From Planctomycetaceae bacterium (GTDB taxonomy: Bacteria; Planctomycetota; Planctomycetia; Pirellulales; Pirellulaceae), in assembly GCA_002709045.1 (NCBI GenBank), contig PAPJ01000069.1, positions 1 to 35,074 on the forward strand: a stretch of DNA of 35,074 nt, given 5' to 3'. Below are positions 9,106 to 17,321 of this stretch, one piece after another. Every line of letters begins with the position of its first letter. The first letter of the stretch is position 1. Under the pieces are notes generated by a model, which did no database searches, had not been told where the DNA came from, and was given only the letters and a program-made list of their open reading frames with translations. The position numbers and the translations under genes are program-made.

Positions 9106-9122
9106 TTGGCATGGTAATTGCA
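9106..9122 (+). promoter_or_regulatory. Candidate sigma-54 (-24/-12) promoter
   Basis: TTGGCATGGTAATTGCA matches the RpoN consensus TTGGCACG-N4-TTGCW at all but one position. The invariant GG (9108-9109) and GC (9120-9121) are separated by exactly ten bases. The predicted start is near 9133, giving an ~86-base leader before the ATG at 9219. No other intergenic stretch of this window shows such a match. Expression would then need an enhancer-binding activator, for which the inverted repeat upstream is a candidate site. Confidence 0.55.
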
Positions 9123-9218
9123 TTACTCTTCTCATGAGTCATGGGCACTCTGACAGAAAGCGAATTCTTTTTGGCAGAGAGACATTTCAAGGTTTTCATT
9201 CTCAAGCGGAGGTGTGAA

Positions 9219-10538
9219 ATGTTTAGGGTTCATTTACATATTAAGACGGGATTGGTATCAATATTTGCGTTATTGTTTTTCTCCTTTTTAGTGTTACCTG
9301 GTTTTGCTAAACCTCCGAAAAAGGATACTGCTCAACTCCATTTAAATTTTCCGAATCCGATAAATGAGTTAGTCTCCAGTGATATTGATGTAGAACGTGT
9401 GCTTCTTATTACAGATTTGAGTGTTGTTGAGCATCCGTTATACACGGATCCAAAAAGTCCCGTACCATATTGGACGTTCAAGCACTTGATAACGCAGATC
9501 AGTGGAAAAGTTCCTCCGGCCATCTTTGTCGAAGATTGGTTAAATCAATGGTTGGAAGATCAATCTGTCGGCCATGGTGTTTCGGCCGCCAGACCAGCGA
9601 TGGAAGAACTTATTATCACCCCCTGGAGGGAAGCCAGTGGGGGCGGAAAACTGGATCTTAATAAAGCCCCTTTCAGGCTATTAGCTATCGTGAATCGAAT
9701 GGATTTGCGCTCTATCGACGAAGATAATGTATCTTCCGCCGGGGAAGGTCGTCTGGTATTTGGAGCGTTAGATGAAACGGGAAAACCATTGGGTGGTGGA
9801 TTCTATATCATCTTCGAATACAATCTTGCCGCTTCAAACTTTCACGAATTGAATAAATGGGCGCAAAGATGGTATCGTTTGCAGAACCATCCGATAGAAA
9901 GTAGGCGTTACAGCGATGAATTGGCAAAACTAACTCGTTTGTTCACTGACCGAAGGATTACGCAGGATAGTGACAATCTATCTCATCTGAATCAGGTTCG
10001 CACCAATGAGGTCGTCTTGGGGCTGCCCTGGGAACTTCGGGAATTCAAGATAACTCAAGGAACGCCAAACTTATTACAGGTGCCAGTCGCGGCCACTCCG
10101 GATTTTGAATTCTTCAACAATACCAAGCAGGGTCGTGAAACGCTTGGGGCGATTATCCAATTTATGGAGGGTATACCGAACTCAATTCTGGGTTCGGCAG
10201 CACCTACCCCATTTGGCGTGGCATGGGATCCTGCGAATGTGACTTCGGAACAAAGACACCAATTTGCACTGTTTACTTGCAGTGGATGTCATCACACCGA
10301 AACCGGTGCGTTTTTCACACACATAGCATTCCCGGAAGAAAATAATTTGCCAGAATCCCTTGTTAATGAAGCGGCCCTGTCCGGATTTTTAACGGGAATA
10401 GAAGCTGAAGATCCGATCGACGATTCGATTTCGCGAAAGTTTAATGATCTGGAACGACGCCAAATTGATTTTTCCGATCTGTTAAATGATATCGATAGGG
10501 GGCATATGCCGAGGGATGGGGAAAAGCGTAAGCATTAG
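9219..10538 (+). CDS. Exported protein of unknown function with one CSGCH haem-c motif
   Basis: A 439-residue protein that I cannot assign to a named family. The ATG at 9219 is preceded by GGAGGT (9208-9213) and begins a clear signal peptide (hydrophobic core about 15-26, ending GFA). An upstream ATG at 9141 would add 26 residues and is rejected. The central part contains KAPFRLLAIVNRMDLR (149-164) and GEGRLVFGALDETGKPLGGG (175-194), which look like a conserved catalytic or binding core. Near the C-terminus CSGCH (354-358) fits covalent haem c attachment, followed by a second His. The tail (to 439) is charged and helical. I recall similar unnamed exported proteins in other Gram-negative groups, but give no function. 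Its own sigma-54 type promoter and the lack of close neighbours suggest independent regulation. Confidence 0.75.
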   Translation: MFRVHLHIKTGLVSIFALLFFSFLVLPGFAKPPKKDTAQLHLNFPNPINELVSSDIDVERVLLITDLSVVEHPLYTDPKSPVPYWTFKHLITQISGKVPPAIFVEDWLNQWLEDQSVGHGVSAARPAMEELIITPWREASGGGKLDLNKAPFRLLAIVNRMDLRSIDEDNVSSAGEGRLVFGALDETGKPLGGGFYIIFEYNLAASNFHELNKWAQRWYRLQNHPIESRRYSDELAKLTRLFTDRRITQDSDNLSHLNQVRTNEVVLGLPWELREFKITQGTPNLLQVPVAATPDFEFFNNTKQGRETLGAIIQFMEGIPNSILGSAAPTPFGVAWDPANVTSEQRHQFALFTCSGCHHTETGAFFTHIAFPEENNLPESLVNEAALSGFLTGIEAEDPIDDSISRKFNDLERRQIDFSDLLNDIDRGHMPRDGEKRKH

Positions 10539-10841
10539 TATCGCTTTATTTGTGAGCCCAATCATAAAACACACTTCTGCTTAATTTAAGTGGGAGGGTG
10601 TTTTCCGTTGAAAGTCCCCTTGATCCGACAGAAGGATGGGAGCGTAAACAGGAAATAAATCTGCCATTGAGGTATGGTATGCAATTCTTATTACCATTCG
10701 ATAATTGGTTTTGAGACTGCGTTTAGCTGGTATCGCGCTGGCATTTTAATAGACATCTCAGCGGTTCCCATTTTGCCCGCAGGGGTTGGACATGATACAA
10801 ACGGGTGATAGAAACCCAAAAAGGTTCATGGAGACAACCAA
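10539..10841. other. Intergenic region without recognised gene
   Basis: The 303 bases hold no credible coding frame or RNA gene. AAAACAC (10566-10572) and GTGTTTT (10598-10604) form a 7-base inverted repeat with a 25-base loop shortly after the preceding gene. No strong T-run follows, so it is at best a weak terminator. GGAG at 10830-10833 serves the next gene. Confidence 0.5.
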
Positions 10842-13244
10842 GTGAAAGAATTCATTCTCGCGACTTTGTGTACGATCGCTCCCTTATCATTCAGCTATTC
10901 CGCGCATGCTCAAGTGCGTTACGGACATCAGCAACTTGCCTTTGCTCAACCCAAATCGGTAAACGTGAATGCTGAGGCCCTTAACGAGGCAGTATCATTG
11001 ATCCGGCATTCTGTTGACGATGATGAGATCCCAGGTGCCGTTATATTAGTGGCACGTCGCGGCAAAATAATCCTGCATCAGGCGTTTGGTTATAGAGACA
11101 TTGAACGGCAAATCCCCATCGAAACGGACTCGCTGTTTCGCATGGCCTCCAATAGCAAAGCGTTAACAGCGGCGGGTATTTTAGTTCTGGTTGATGAAGG
11201 TCGGGTAGATCTGGATAAACCGATAGGTACCTACCTTACAGCGTTTGCAAAAGATAGCTGGAAAAAGGTCACGGTTAGGCATTTGCTTACGCACACGAGC
11301 GGTTCTCCGATTGATCGATTGTTCATAACTCCGCTCTTGCCGATCGAAGCGAATAAAAATCGTAACCGCTTAATCGCGGAGGTAAGCAGGTTTTCAGCGA
11401 GCGCACCGTTGGAAGAGCCCGGTGTTAAATACTCTTACAACAATGCCGGATATAACATCCTGGCCGGAATGATTGAACATCTTACAGGATCGTATAAGGA
11501 GCATCTTCGCAGTAGGATTTATGCGCCCATGGGAATGTTGGATAGTTGTAATCACGAGTCTGATGCGGATAACGATCGCATGTCCACTGTATTTGTCAGA
11601 CAGGAAGATGGTTCATGGAAAGCCGGTTGGAAACCGCACGACAGCCCTGACTGGCCCTTTCCGCGTGGTTCTGGCGGTATGGTTAGTTCAGCCGAGGATT
11701 ATGCCAAGTTTTATCAAATGCTTCTTAACGGCGGCACTTACAACGGAACACGTATCTTGTCGAAAAACGCGGTGGGTGAGATGACAACGCCACAGGTCCA
11801 GCATATTGCGGCGGCAAAAAATTATGGTCTTGGTCTGAAAGTCTTGGAGAAACGCGGAATATTTTCTCATACCGGTTCCGATGGCACGTTTGTCTTCGGC
11901 GATCCGTCCAGAGAACTGATTGGTATGTTGCTAACACAAACAAACAAAACTACACGCCCACGAGAAAACTTTCGCACGCTAGTCCAGTTGGCCTGTAATC
12001 CGACGTTTGCTTCGGACGATGTAAATTCACCAAAAGGCGAGAATAGATACGACGGATTCTATAAAGATATTTTCATGGATAGTGGCAAGTATCTAACCAG
12101 TCGTAAAGTATTGCATGCCGCCGAGTCGCTTTCGCTTTCCTATGAATATTATGCCGGTGCTGATCAGCGCAAGCAAAATGAACTGATGATCAATTCGCAT
12201 TATGATCCCAATGGCGTTCTTTTATTCCCGGATGGTCAACCGCGTTTCAAAATGCTTTACGTTAATGGCGGCGGGGCTACTCGTCATGGAGAATCCATGA
12301 CATCGAACGGTCTGAAGCGAATCCGCGAATTTTATTCCAACGGAGGAAGTTATTGCGGTTCTTGTGCAGGGTCGTTTTTTAGTGGAAGGAATGTTGATAA
12401 TCAGACTCAGGCTCGGCCAAGTTATTTGAACATCTTTCCGTACAATACCTATAACACGGGAATGAAGAATGTTCGCGTTGGTCATATTTTGCCTGACAAT
12501 TCTCCATTATTAAATTATCGTCGCTTCGCAACGGATAATCGTGTCAGTGAGATCTACCATAATAATGGAAACTGGCTACCACGCGACAAGATTTCAGAGG
12601 CAATGAAAAACGTTGAAATACTAGCTCTATATGATCATCCCGGCCACAAAGTTGACGGCGAAGCCGCGATTTGGGCGTATAAAAATGATCCCGTAGCTGG
12701 TCGTATTGTTAATATCGGCTGTCATCCCGAAGGCAGTGCCAGTGGCGATAAATTATTGCTTACCGAATCGTGCTTTCTGTATGCGCTGGCAGGGGTTGGC
12801 GATCCCCGGATCAAATCGCATCTGAAAATGAATCAAATTAGAGTGATGGATAAGTTGACCGTCGACGACCAGCCCGAATTTACTCGTATCGGGGGACAAC
12901 AATATCATCATTTCACGTTTACCGTTCCGCCCGCTGCCGTGGGTGAAAATGACCGCATCGCAATTGAGCTTAATGGTGGCGGGTTGTCGAATTTACACAT
13001 CTATTTGTCGAGAGATTCCGCGGCCTTTCGGGAAAACGCTTATTACATGGCAACAGGACGACAACAAAATAAAAAAATAATTCGTAAGTTGTCTCCCGGG
13101 ATTTGGTATGTAAGCGTGTTTTGTGAGGATAGCGTTCGTACTATCGAAGACTCGCTGGCAGGATTTTATCGTACGGCCGGCAATCGGGAGCTATTACAGG
13201 GTGTACCCTACTCTCTTGAGATTAAAACCGCCCGCGTTCGATAA
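10842..13244 (+). CDS. Three-part exported protein: beta-lactamase-like serine hydrolase, amidotransferase-like domain, C-terminal beta-sandwich
   Basis: An 800-residue protein starting at GTG 10842, with GGAG eight bases upstream. A signal peptide ends near AHAQ (23-24). Residues about 45-385 are a class C beta-lactamase/DD-peptidase-like serine hydrolase: SNSK (103-106, SxxK nucleophile and Lys), YNN (199-201, YxN) and SHTG (342-345, replacing KTG). Residues about 400-650 look like a class I glutamine-amidotransferase fold related to biotin-protein-ligase N-terminal domains. The nucleophile elbow is GSCAGS (Cys508) and CHPE (627-630) supplies His628 and Glu630, so the triad looks intact. 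Residues about 660-800 form a PPC-like beta-sandwich, often found at the end of secreted enzymes. The substrate is unknown; peptides, amides or esters are possible. The two catalytic domains in one chain are unusual. It is followed by a convergent gene 154 bases away. Confidence 0.82.
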   Translation: MKEFILATLCTIAPLSFSYSAHAQVRYGHQQLAFAQPKSVNVNAEALNEAVSLIRHSVDDDEIPGAVILVARRGKIILHQAFGYRDIERQIPIETDSLFRMASNSKALTAAGILVLVDEGRVDLDKPIGTYLTAFAKDSWKKVTVRHLLTHTSGSPIDRLFITPLLPIEANKNRNRLIAEVSRFSASAPLEEPGVKYSYNNAGYNILAGMIEHLTGSYKEHLRSRIYAPMGMLDSCNHESDADNDRMSTVFVRQEDGSWKAGWKPHDSPDWPFPRGSGGMVSSAEDYAKFYQMLLNGGTYNGTRILSKNAVGEMTTPQVQHIAAAKNYGLGLKVLEKRGIFSHTGSDGTFVFGDPSRELIGMLLTQTNKTTRPRENFRTLVQLACNPTFASDDVNSPKGENRYDGFYKDIFMDSGKYLTSRKVLHAAESLSLSYEYYAGADQRKQNELMINSHYDPNGVLLFPDGQPRFKMLYVNGGGATRHGESMTSNGLKRIREFYSNGGSYCGSCAGSFFSGRNVDNQTQARPSYLNIFPYNTYNTGMKNVRVGHILPDNSPLLNYRRFATDNRVSEIYHNNGNWLPRDKISEAMKNVEILALYDHPGHKVDGEAAIWAYKNDPVAGRIVNIGCHPEGSASGDKLLLTESCFLYALAGVGDPRIKSHLKMNQIRVMDKLTVDDQPEFTRIGGQQYHHFTFTVPPAAVGENDRIAIELNGGGLSNLHIYLSRDSAAFRENAYYMATGRQQNKKIIRKLSPGIWYVSVFCEDSVRTIEDSLAGFYRTAGNRELLQGVPYSLEIKTARVR

Positions 13245-13398
13245 TCAATGTCGTTGGGCTCATGCAACGAATCAATACTGAACTCAGTTAAACCTGCCAG
13301 TCCCCATTGCCAGCTGTCAGAGTGCTAAGTATTGAAGTCTCTGCTTTAATCTGAGCACTGACGATGTAGCGAATGTTAGCAGCGCAGAGAGAAGATTG

Positions 13399-15711
13399 TT
13401 ATTGGTTGGGCAGATCCGAGATGGCTTCAAGCAGATTGATGAGTTTGACATGCGCAATTTCAGACCAGGCCTCGTCGGTTCGCAGTTGATCGAGATGTTT
13501 GAGGTAGTCGCTCAGTGTGTCTTCTGCCTCGCGCACTTTGGGATGTGTTGAATGACCGGCTTGTGCAGCCGCTAGTACAGCTTTGCGTACCATTAGGCAG
13601 AGTTGATAATCTTCAATACCAGCTCGATATGCTTCCAGGCGTTTGCTGGATATAACCTGCCCGTTAGGGTTGTCGTAGATTACCCCATAGCTTGGTGTGC
13701 CGGCATAGTCATCCCAGGGATCTGCATCGTCGGTATAAGTCCAAAATGCATTCCCTGTTGCTCCGGATTTAAATGCCAGCCAAAGCTTGTGACGGTAATG
13801 AGACGTGGGTGATTTGGACTTTTCACTTGCCGAGTCGTAATACCAAAACGTTTTGTCTTTCCAGAATTCCCAGTGAATCTTATCGCTGCCGGGACACCAG
13901 ATGTCAGCCAGATCCGGATGTTTGGAAATACTTTCCTCTGTATTGTTTCCGGTTACGTCTATCCAAACCTGGGCCTTGGGGTCAACCTCTCGTAATGCTT
14001 TTGTGCTGGGAGCAAAAATCTCTATGATCCGTTCCTGACTCGGTTCGTCCACCCAGAGGAAATTAAAATTGTCATAGCTCAAACCTTTTGCTTTCAAATG
14101 AGCAATGACTTCACGGAGCCATTGCTGGAATATTTTCTTGCGTTTTGGATCGTCATCGCGGGGGTACATTTTGCGATGGTCCCATTCAAAACCCATAAAT
14201 AGGGTCCACCGCTTAGCATTTGGAAGCTTAGCCATATATTGGTCGAGCATGGTAAAGTCCATAGGCCCGATCGGATCGCCGTTTGCGTTAACACGAGGAT
14301 GAGGCAGGTAAGAGGAAACAATCATATGATTATTCATATAGTGCTCGTGCATATTTTGTGCCGTGCCGTATAAGTCCGCTTTCGGTAAAGGCCAGTGCAT
14401 ATAACCAAAGGTGTTCACATCAAATTCAGCGGTGTTAGGAAATGGAATTTGCGAAACTTTGAATCGAATAGGGCTGCGGATGAGATTACCGTGTCCCTTT
14501 AGCACCAATTCACCCCGATAGTCACCGGGTAATAAATTGCGAGTGTCGATGGTTAGCCAGATTTGTGACGTAATGCCTGGCGAGAGCGTTAGGCTTGTTG
14601 TCAGCGGCATCAATGCATCGGCGCGAGTTCTGAATCCAAATGCCTCCACGAAAATGGTTTGTTGTACCGAAATAGCTTCAGATGGTAAGCCGGTAATCGA
14701 AAAATCTAATTCCATTGGTTCGGGTGTCGCATTGGTGACGTTCCAGCAAAGCTCGGCCCATTCGCCTTGCAGAGTTGCTAGCAGGTTGACTGGGGCTGAA
14801 CCCCCGAGGTCAAATGGAAGATGATGCTTCCAGGGGTTGGTCGCAGATACTGCCAATGGAGGAGAACCGATTGTTTGTAGGAATTTACCAATAACCTGGC
14901 AGATCTGTAGGTCTAGTTTTGTGAACGGAATACCCCGGCGGAAATCGACTATTTCTGACTCAACACGTTGATTTAACAGGTTTCGTAATATTTTTAGCTG
15001 GCTTAAGGATCTCTTTACTGCTGTTGGATGACTTTCGTCATATCTGGCAAGAAAGTCAAATGCTTGTCCAAATAGTGTCAAAGAGGAATTGAACTGTCTT
15101 AGAAGAGGTGATCGCTTTTGAGCGAACTCTATTGTTTCATCAGCTGTCATACCCGCGGTAGAATTTGTTGTTGTCGATTTCGTTCCGAAGACTTCTATTT
15201 CGCTGCAAAAAACATAGAAGCCACCTCGCACTACCAAAAGCCGTACGTAACGGCCGCTTGTATCCAGATTGGTGAGTTTATAGGTGTGGACAATATAGGT
15301 GCTTTGGTCAACAGCTTCGTTAATAAGTTCCCCGGCATACTGATATGATGTGGCGTCATTACTGGTGAACACCATGACGGCAAGGGGAAACGTTCCCTGA
15401 GTGCGTGCGTCAGCGGCAGTCTGAAACGTCACTTCGTGGAGATTGCATTCTGTCTGAAGATCGATATCGATCGTTTTAAATTGGGCTCCGACTGCCCATC
15501 CCACTGTGCCCTTTTGTGTCCATAGTGTGGTTCCCTTTGGATCATAGCCAACTCCGTCGGTCAGATCGGTTGTATCTCCGCCGTCGGTACAGTAAGGATA
15601 ATTGGGTGGATGGCTGAGGGTGTACGGTTTATTTAATGCAACATTTGTCTTTGCAATCACAGTCGCCTGTGTAGCGAACAGAAGCAGTGAAAGGAGCAGG
15701 TATCGCATCAT
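13399..15711 (-). CDS. Secreted DUF4091 (glycoside-hydrolase-like) protein with discoidin-like N-domain
   Basis: A 770-residue exported protein. The start is ATG-ATG at 15706-15711 with GAGAG about nine bases upstream, and a signal peptide ends VIAK. Residues about 22-176 look like an F5/8 type C (discoidin-like) sugar-binding domain, with ALNKPYTLS at its start and SGRYVRLLV and SEIEVFG near its end. Residues about 290-420 are beta-rich. Residues about 430-755 match DUF4091: NFLWVDEPSQE carries acidic residues where TIM-barrel glycosidases have theirs, and RLEAYRAGIEDYQL is the family's C-terminal signature. The family is thought to act on carbohydrates, but no reaction is firmly set. It is the last gene of the long minus-strand block. 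It stands 197 bases beyond the DUF1501 gene with a hairpin between, so it may have its own promoter. Confidence 0.82.
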   Translation of the reverse strand: MMRYLLLSLLLFATQATVIAKTNVALNKPYTLSHPPNYPYCTDGGDTTDLTDGVGYDPKGTTLWTQKGTVGWAVGAQFKTIDIDLQTECNLHEVTFQTAADARTQGTFPLAVMVFTSNDATSYQYAGELINEAVDQSTYIVHTYKLTNLDTSGRYVRLLVVRGGFYVFCSEIEVFGTKSTTTNSTAGMTADETIEFAQKRSPLLRQFNSSLTLFGQAFDFLARYDESHPTAVKRSLSQLKILRNLLNQRVESEIVDFRRGIPFTKLDLQICQVIGKFLQTIGSPPLAVSATNPWKHHLPFDLGGSAPVNLLATLQGEWAELCWNVTNATPEPMELDFSITGLPSEAISVQQTIFVEAFGFRTRADALMPLTTSLTLSPGITSQIWLTIDTRNLLPGDYRGELVLKGHGNLIRSPIRFKVSQIPFPNTAEFDVNTFGYMHWPLPKADLYGTAQNMHEHYMNNHMIVSSYLPHPRVNANGDPIGPMDFTMLDQYMAKLPNAKRWTLFMGFEWDHRKMYPRDDDPKRKKIFQQWLREVIAHLKAKGLSYDNFNFLWVDEPSQERIIEIFAPSTKALREVDPKAQVWIDVTGNNTEESISKHPDLADIWCPGSDKIHWEFWKDKTFWYYDSASEKSKSPTSHYRHKLWLAFKSGATGNAFWTYTDDADPWDDYAGTPSYGVIYDNPNGQVISSKRLEAYRAGIEDYQLCLMVRKAVLAAAQAGHSTHPKVREAEDTLSDYLKHLDQLRTDEAWSEIAHVKLINLLEAISDLPNQ

Positions 15712-15762
15712 AAGGGGCTCTCAGAGTGATCGTATAAGTTTCTAATGAGTGATTACTTGACC

Positions 15763-15783
15763 GGAGTTTATGGGCGAAACTCC
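15763..15783. other. Perfect 7-base hairpin between DUF1501 and DUF4091 genes
   Basis: GGAGTTT and AAACTCC flank a 7-base loop. It lies 126 bases after the DUF1501 stop and 52 bases before the DUF4091 start on the minus strand. No T-run follows on either strand, so it is not a classic rho-independent terminator. It could be an operator, a processing site or chance. Confidence 0.35.
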
Positions 15784-15908
15784 TCAGCTTTGAAGTTATT
15801 CGTGCTTTAGGATATCGATTAACGGATAGGCTAAATATTCTGTCATCTTATCGAATAAAAGTAGCCAGAACAAAGAAAGCTCGTTCCTTTTGAGATGCGA
15901 ATAATACT

Positions 15909-17321
15909 TTATGAGATGATGTCGTGCACAACATGCCCGTGAACATCGGTCAGTCGGTAATCTCGTCCCTGATGCCGATGGATAAGTCGTTCATGGTTCA
16001 TGCCAAGTAGGTGTAGACAGGTTGCATGGAAGTCATGAACGTGTACTTCGCTTTCGGTTACTCCAAAGCCGAATTCGTCCGTGGCTCCGTAAGTAAATCC
16101 ACCTTTGACGCCACCGCCGGCCATCCAGATACTGAAGCATTCCTTGTGGTGATCGCGTCCGGGTGCTGTCTTTTCACCGTTGCCGGCATTATGTTCCTGA
16201 ATCATTGGAGTGCGACCAAATTCGCCACCCCAGATAACGAGTGTATCATCCAGCATTCCCCGTTGTTTGAGGTCTGTGATCAATGCTGCGCAGGGTTGGT
16301 CGACCATGGCGGCTGATCGTGGCAATGCATTATAAATAGCAGCATGATGATCCCAGCCGCCGGCGAAAACCTGAACGAAACGCACCCCCTTTTCAATCAA
16401 CCGTCGGGCGAGCAGGCAATTGCGGGCGAATTGCGTCCCGCCACCCTGTTCCGACGGCTGAAGGCCATACATCTTCTGGATATGCTGCGGTTCGCGATCG
16501 ATATCGACCAACTCAGGAACAGATTTTTGCATGCGGAAAGCCAGTTCATACTGAGCAATGCGGGTTGCTATCTCCGGATCCTGATAACGCTCTAACGATT
16601 TAGTATTAAGCTTAGTAATTGCATCGATGACATCGTGGCGTTCCTCTCGCGAAGTAAAGCCCGGGCTATCGAGAAAGTGAATTGGTTGTCGGCCTTTACG
16701 AAATTCCACACCTTGATGGCGGGACGACAGAAATCCATTACTCCAAACAGAGGTTCCGGCGGCCGTTGGTCCGTCTTTGAGGACAATGTACGCAGGCAGA
16801 TCGGTGTTTTCGGTACCCAGTCCATAGGCAGTCCAGGCACCAAATGACGGACGTCCAATTCGGCCATGTCCGGTATGGAAAAACAGTTCCCCTGAGCCAT
16901 GATTGATTTCATCGGTACGCATACTGCGGATGACGGTCAGTTCATCGGCAACGGTCGCCAATTGTGGGAATAATTCAGACATCACGACGCCGGAGTCACC
17001 ACGGGGTTTAAATCCGTAGGGCGACTTAATCACGCGTGCCTGGGGTGTGATGAAAGCAAAGTTCTGCCCGCGTGTAAGTTCATCAGGAAGTGATTGTCCG
17101 TCCCATTTATCAAGCGCCGGTTTGGGGTCGAACGTATCCATCTGTGATGGACCACCCACCATGTGAAGAAAGATAACATTTTTAGCGCGGGGCTTATGAT
17201 GAAGCCCTTCTGCGCGGACGTCCTGATTGATTAACTGGGAAAGTGCGAGTGAACCGATCCCCAGCGTACCCTTGCGTAAAAATTCGCGACGTTTAAGTTT
17301 AGTGACCGGTGTGAGCGTCAT
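15909..17321 (-). CDS. DUF1501 family exported protein (alkaline-phosphatase-like fold)
   Basis: A 470-residue protein. The N-terminus has a Tat signal (KRREFLRKGTLGIGSLAL). The body follows the DUF1501 pattern: FLHMVGGPSQMDTFDPKP (51-68), VIRSMRTDEINHGSGE (about 130-145), WGGEFGRTPM (about 361-370), GRDHH and SIWMAGGGVKGG, ending in the HGHVVHDIIS tail. DUF1501 is placed with the alkaline-phosphatase/sulfatase superfamily by fold; no enzymatic activity is established. Its ATG overlaps the stop of the preceding DUF1549/DUF1553 gene by four bases (ATGA), so the two are translationally coupled, as is normal for this planctomycete pair. It acts outside the cytoplasm, probably with its cytochrome partner. 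Confidence 0.93.
   Translation of the reverse strand: MTLTPVTKLKRREFLRKGTLGIGSLALSQLINQDVRAEGLHHKPRAKNVIFLHMVGGPSQMDTFDPKPALDKWDGQSLPDELTRGQNFAFITPQARVIKSPYGFKPRGDSGVVMSELFPQLATVADELTVIRSMRTDEINHGSGELFFHTGHGRIGRPSFGAWTAYGLGTENTDLPAYIVLKDGPTAAGTSVWSNGFLSSRHQGVEFRKGRQPIHFLDSPGFTSREERHDVIDAITKLNTKSLERYQDPEIATRIAQYELAFRMQKSVPELVDIDREPQHIQKMYGLQPSEQGGGTQFARNCLLARRLIEKGVRFVQVFAGGWDHHAAIYNALPRSAAMVDQPCAALITDLKQRGMLDDTLVIWGGEFGRTPMIQEHNAGNGEKTAPGRDHHKECFSIWMAGGGVKGGFTYGATDEFGFGVTESEVHVHDFHATCLHLLGMNHERLIHRHQGRDYRLTDVHGHVVHDIIS

Larger units (their letters stand above)
8893..9218. other. Intergenic region with sigma-54 type promoter and inverted repeat
   Basis: The 326 bases between the GH32 and CSGCH-protein genes are AT-rich and hold no convincing gene. 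They contain a 9-base inverted repeat with widely spaced arms (8946-8954 and 8996-9004) and a well-formed -24/-12 element at 9106-9122; both are listed separately. GGAGGT at 9208-9213 is the ribosome-binding site of the next gene. A 15-codon ATG frame overlapping the promoter is not credible. Confidence 0.6.

Noticed and set aside
9141..9218. Upstream ATG extension of the CSGCH protein
   Set aside because: The ATG at 9219 has GGAGGT at ideal spacing and starts the signal peptide; the extension begins only about eight bases after the predicted sigma-54 start.
10566..10604. Inverted repeat after the CSGCH-protein gene as a terminator
   Set aside because: Seven-base stem with a 25-base loop and no following T-run; too weak to call.
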